Below are positions 5,581 to 6,061 of a DNA stretch of 6,061 bases, in pieces. The stretch is from an uncultured Collinsella sp. Its GTDB lineage: Bacteria > Actinomycetota > Coriobacteriia > Coriobacteriales > Coriobacteriaceae. The notes below the pieces were generated by a model. It was not told where the DNA came from. It searched no databases and saw only the letters and a list, made by a program, of their open reading frames with translations. The position numbers and the translations under genes are program-made. The DNA lies in the NCBI GenBank assembly GCA_902478985.1, contig CABSNH010000098.1:1-6061 (forward strand), given 5' to 3'. The stretch's first letter is position 1. The number at the start of each line of letters is the position of its first letter.

Positions 5581-5610
5581 TGGTCAATATCGGGTGCCAA
5601 GTGGTAAACT
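5581..5610 (+). promoter_or_regulatory. Candidate promoter of the EIIA gene
   Basis: TAAACT (5605-5610), preceded by TGG, forms an extended -10. TGGTCA (5581-5586) matches the -35 at four of six bases with an 18-base spacer, starting right after the glmM stop. No terminator is visible between glmM and this gene, so readthrough from glmM is also possible. Confidence 0.45.
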
Positions 5611-5651
5611 GTTAAGGCTATTTTGATTGATTGGTATGTCCGAGGGGGAGC

Positions 5652-6061
5652 ATGTTCACTAAAGTCCTGAGGTCTTTTGGTATGCGTGGTCGAGTCCTTA
5701 CGCTGGATGCTCCCATCTCGGGCGACGTCATTCCGTTATCCGAGGTCAAAGACCAGACGTTTGCTACTGGCCTTTTGGGCCAGGGCGTGGCGATTCAGCC
5801 TACGGGTACACGTGTGATTGCTCCGGCTGACGCTAAGGTCGAGGCGATTTTTCCCACGGGTCATGCCGTTGCGCTCAACACGGTCGATGGTCTAGACGTG
5901 CTCATCCATGTTGGTTTGGACACCGTTCAGCTCGAGGGCAAACATTTTACTGTGTATGCGCAAGTGGGTGACATCGTCCATAAGGGCGATGTACTCATCG
6001 AGTTCGATCGCGAGGCAATTGCTGCCGAGGGCTACGATGTGACGGTTCCCATCTTGGTGTG
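5652..6061 (+). CDS. PTS glucose-type EIIA domain protein, 5' part
   Basis: The visible 136 residues form most of a glucose-family EIIA domain. It opens with APISGDVIPLSEVKDQTFATGLLGQGVAIQP (about 20-50) and a Pro-Ala-Asp-Ala strand. The two active-site histidines follow: His71 in GHAVAL and His86 in DVLIHVGLDTVQLEG. His86 matches the phosphorylated residue of E. coli EIIA-Glc (His90) and His71 its partner (His75). EIIA receives phosphate from HPr and passes it to EIIB of a sugar permease, and in many bacteria it also signals carbon status. The ATG is preceded by GAGGGGGAGC. The protein continues past the right edge, so whether it is a stand-alone Crr or joined to another PTS domain is not visible. 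A short N-terminal arm (MFTKVLRSFGMRGR) is basic and could be amphipathic, like the membrane-binding N-terminus of Crr. Confidence 0.92.
   Translation, partial: MFTKVLRSFGMRGRVLTLDAPISGDVIPLSEVKDQTFATGLLGQGVAIQPTGTRVIAPADAKVEAIFPTGHAVALNTVDGLDVLIHVGLDTVQLEGKHFTVYAQVGDIVHKGDVLIEFDREAIAAEGYDVTVPILV

Overview
This is a GC-rich (roughly 60%) bacterial chromosomal window. It contains a translational-stress locus (tmRNA), a ribosomal-protein operon and a cell-wall precursor gene. The gene order rplM-rpsI-glmM, the codon bias (GCC, GGC, CTC, AAG) and the style of the tmRNA point to an actinobacterium of class Coriobacteriia, probably Collinsella or a close relative. That placement is inference from the sequence, not a database result.

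Layout. (1) Bases 1-775 hold a two-gene toxin-antitoxin-like module on the + strand. The tail of a small RelB/DinJ-like antitoxin, cut by the left edge, overlaps by 4 bp a PIN-domain (putative RNase) gene. (2) Bases 834-1268 on the - strand carry an acidic 144-residue protein of unknown family, convergent with the PIN gene. It has its own Shine-Dalgarno sequence and a plausible promoter. (3) Bases 1269-1507 form a divergent regulatory gap with the - strand promoter and a possible + strand promoter and leader hairpin for the next gene. (4) Bases 1508-1871 are ssrA (tmRNA). It is one-piece, has an encoded CCA and a tag of about 13 residues ending in MALAA, and is followed by a strong intrinsic terminator. 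(5) Bases 1918-2241 are non-coding but unusually structured. They hold four adjacent hairpins and a 19-nt stretch that is nearly the reverse complement of the tmRNA T-arm. This is the least explained part of the window. (6) Bases 2242-3120 encode a YjjU-like patatin-family lipid hydrolase. (7) Bases 3184-4194 are a complete rplM-rpsI unit with promoter, short structured leader, two cistrons two bases apart and an intrinsic terminator. (8) Bases 4243-5580 are glmM, encoding phosphoglucosamine mutase. (9) Bases 5652-6061 are the start of a glucose-type PTS EIIA gene, cut by the right edge.

How the parts relate. L13, S9 and tmRNA all serve translation. tmRNA rescues stalled ribosomes and tags the incomplete peptide for degradation, and a PIN RNase could produce the broken mRNAs that need such rescue. 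GlmM supplies GlcN-1-P for UDP-GlcNAc and so for peptidoglycan. The neighbouring EIIA belongs to sugar uptake and carbon sensing. Most of the window is conserved housekeeping sequence. The accessory or unexplained parts are the toxin-antitoxin module, the 834-1268 protein and the block downstream of ssrA. I see no CRISPR array, insertion sequence, integrase or clearly new multi-gene system.
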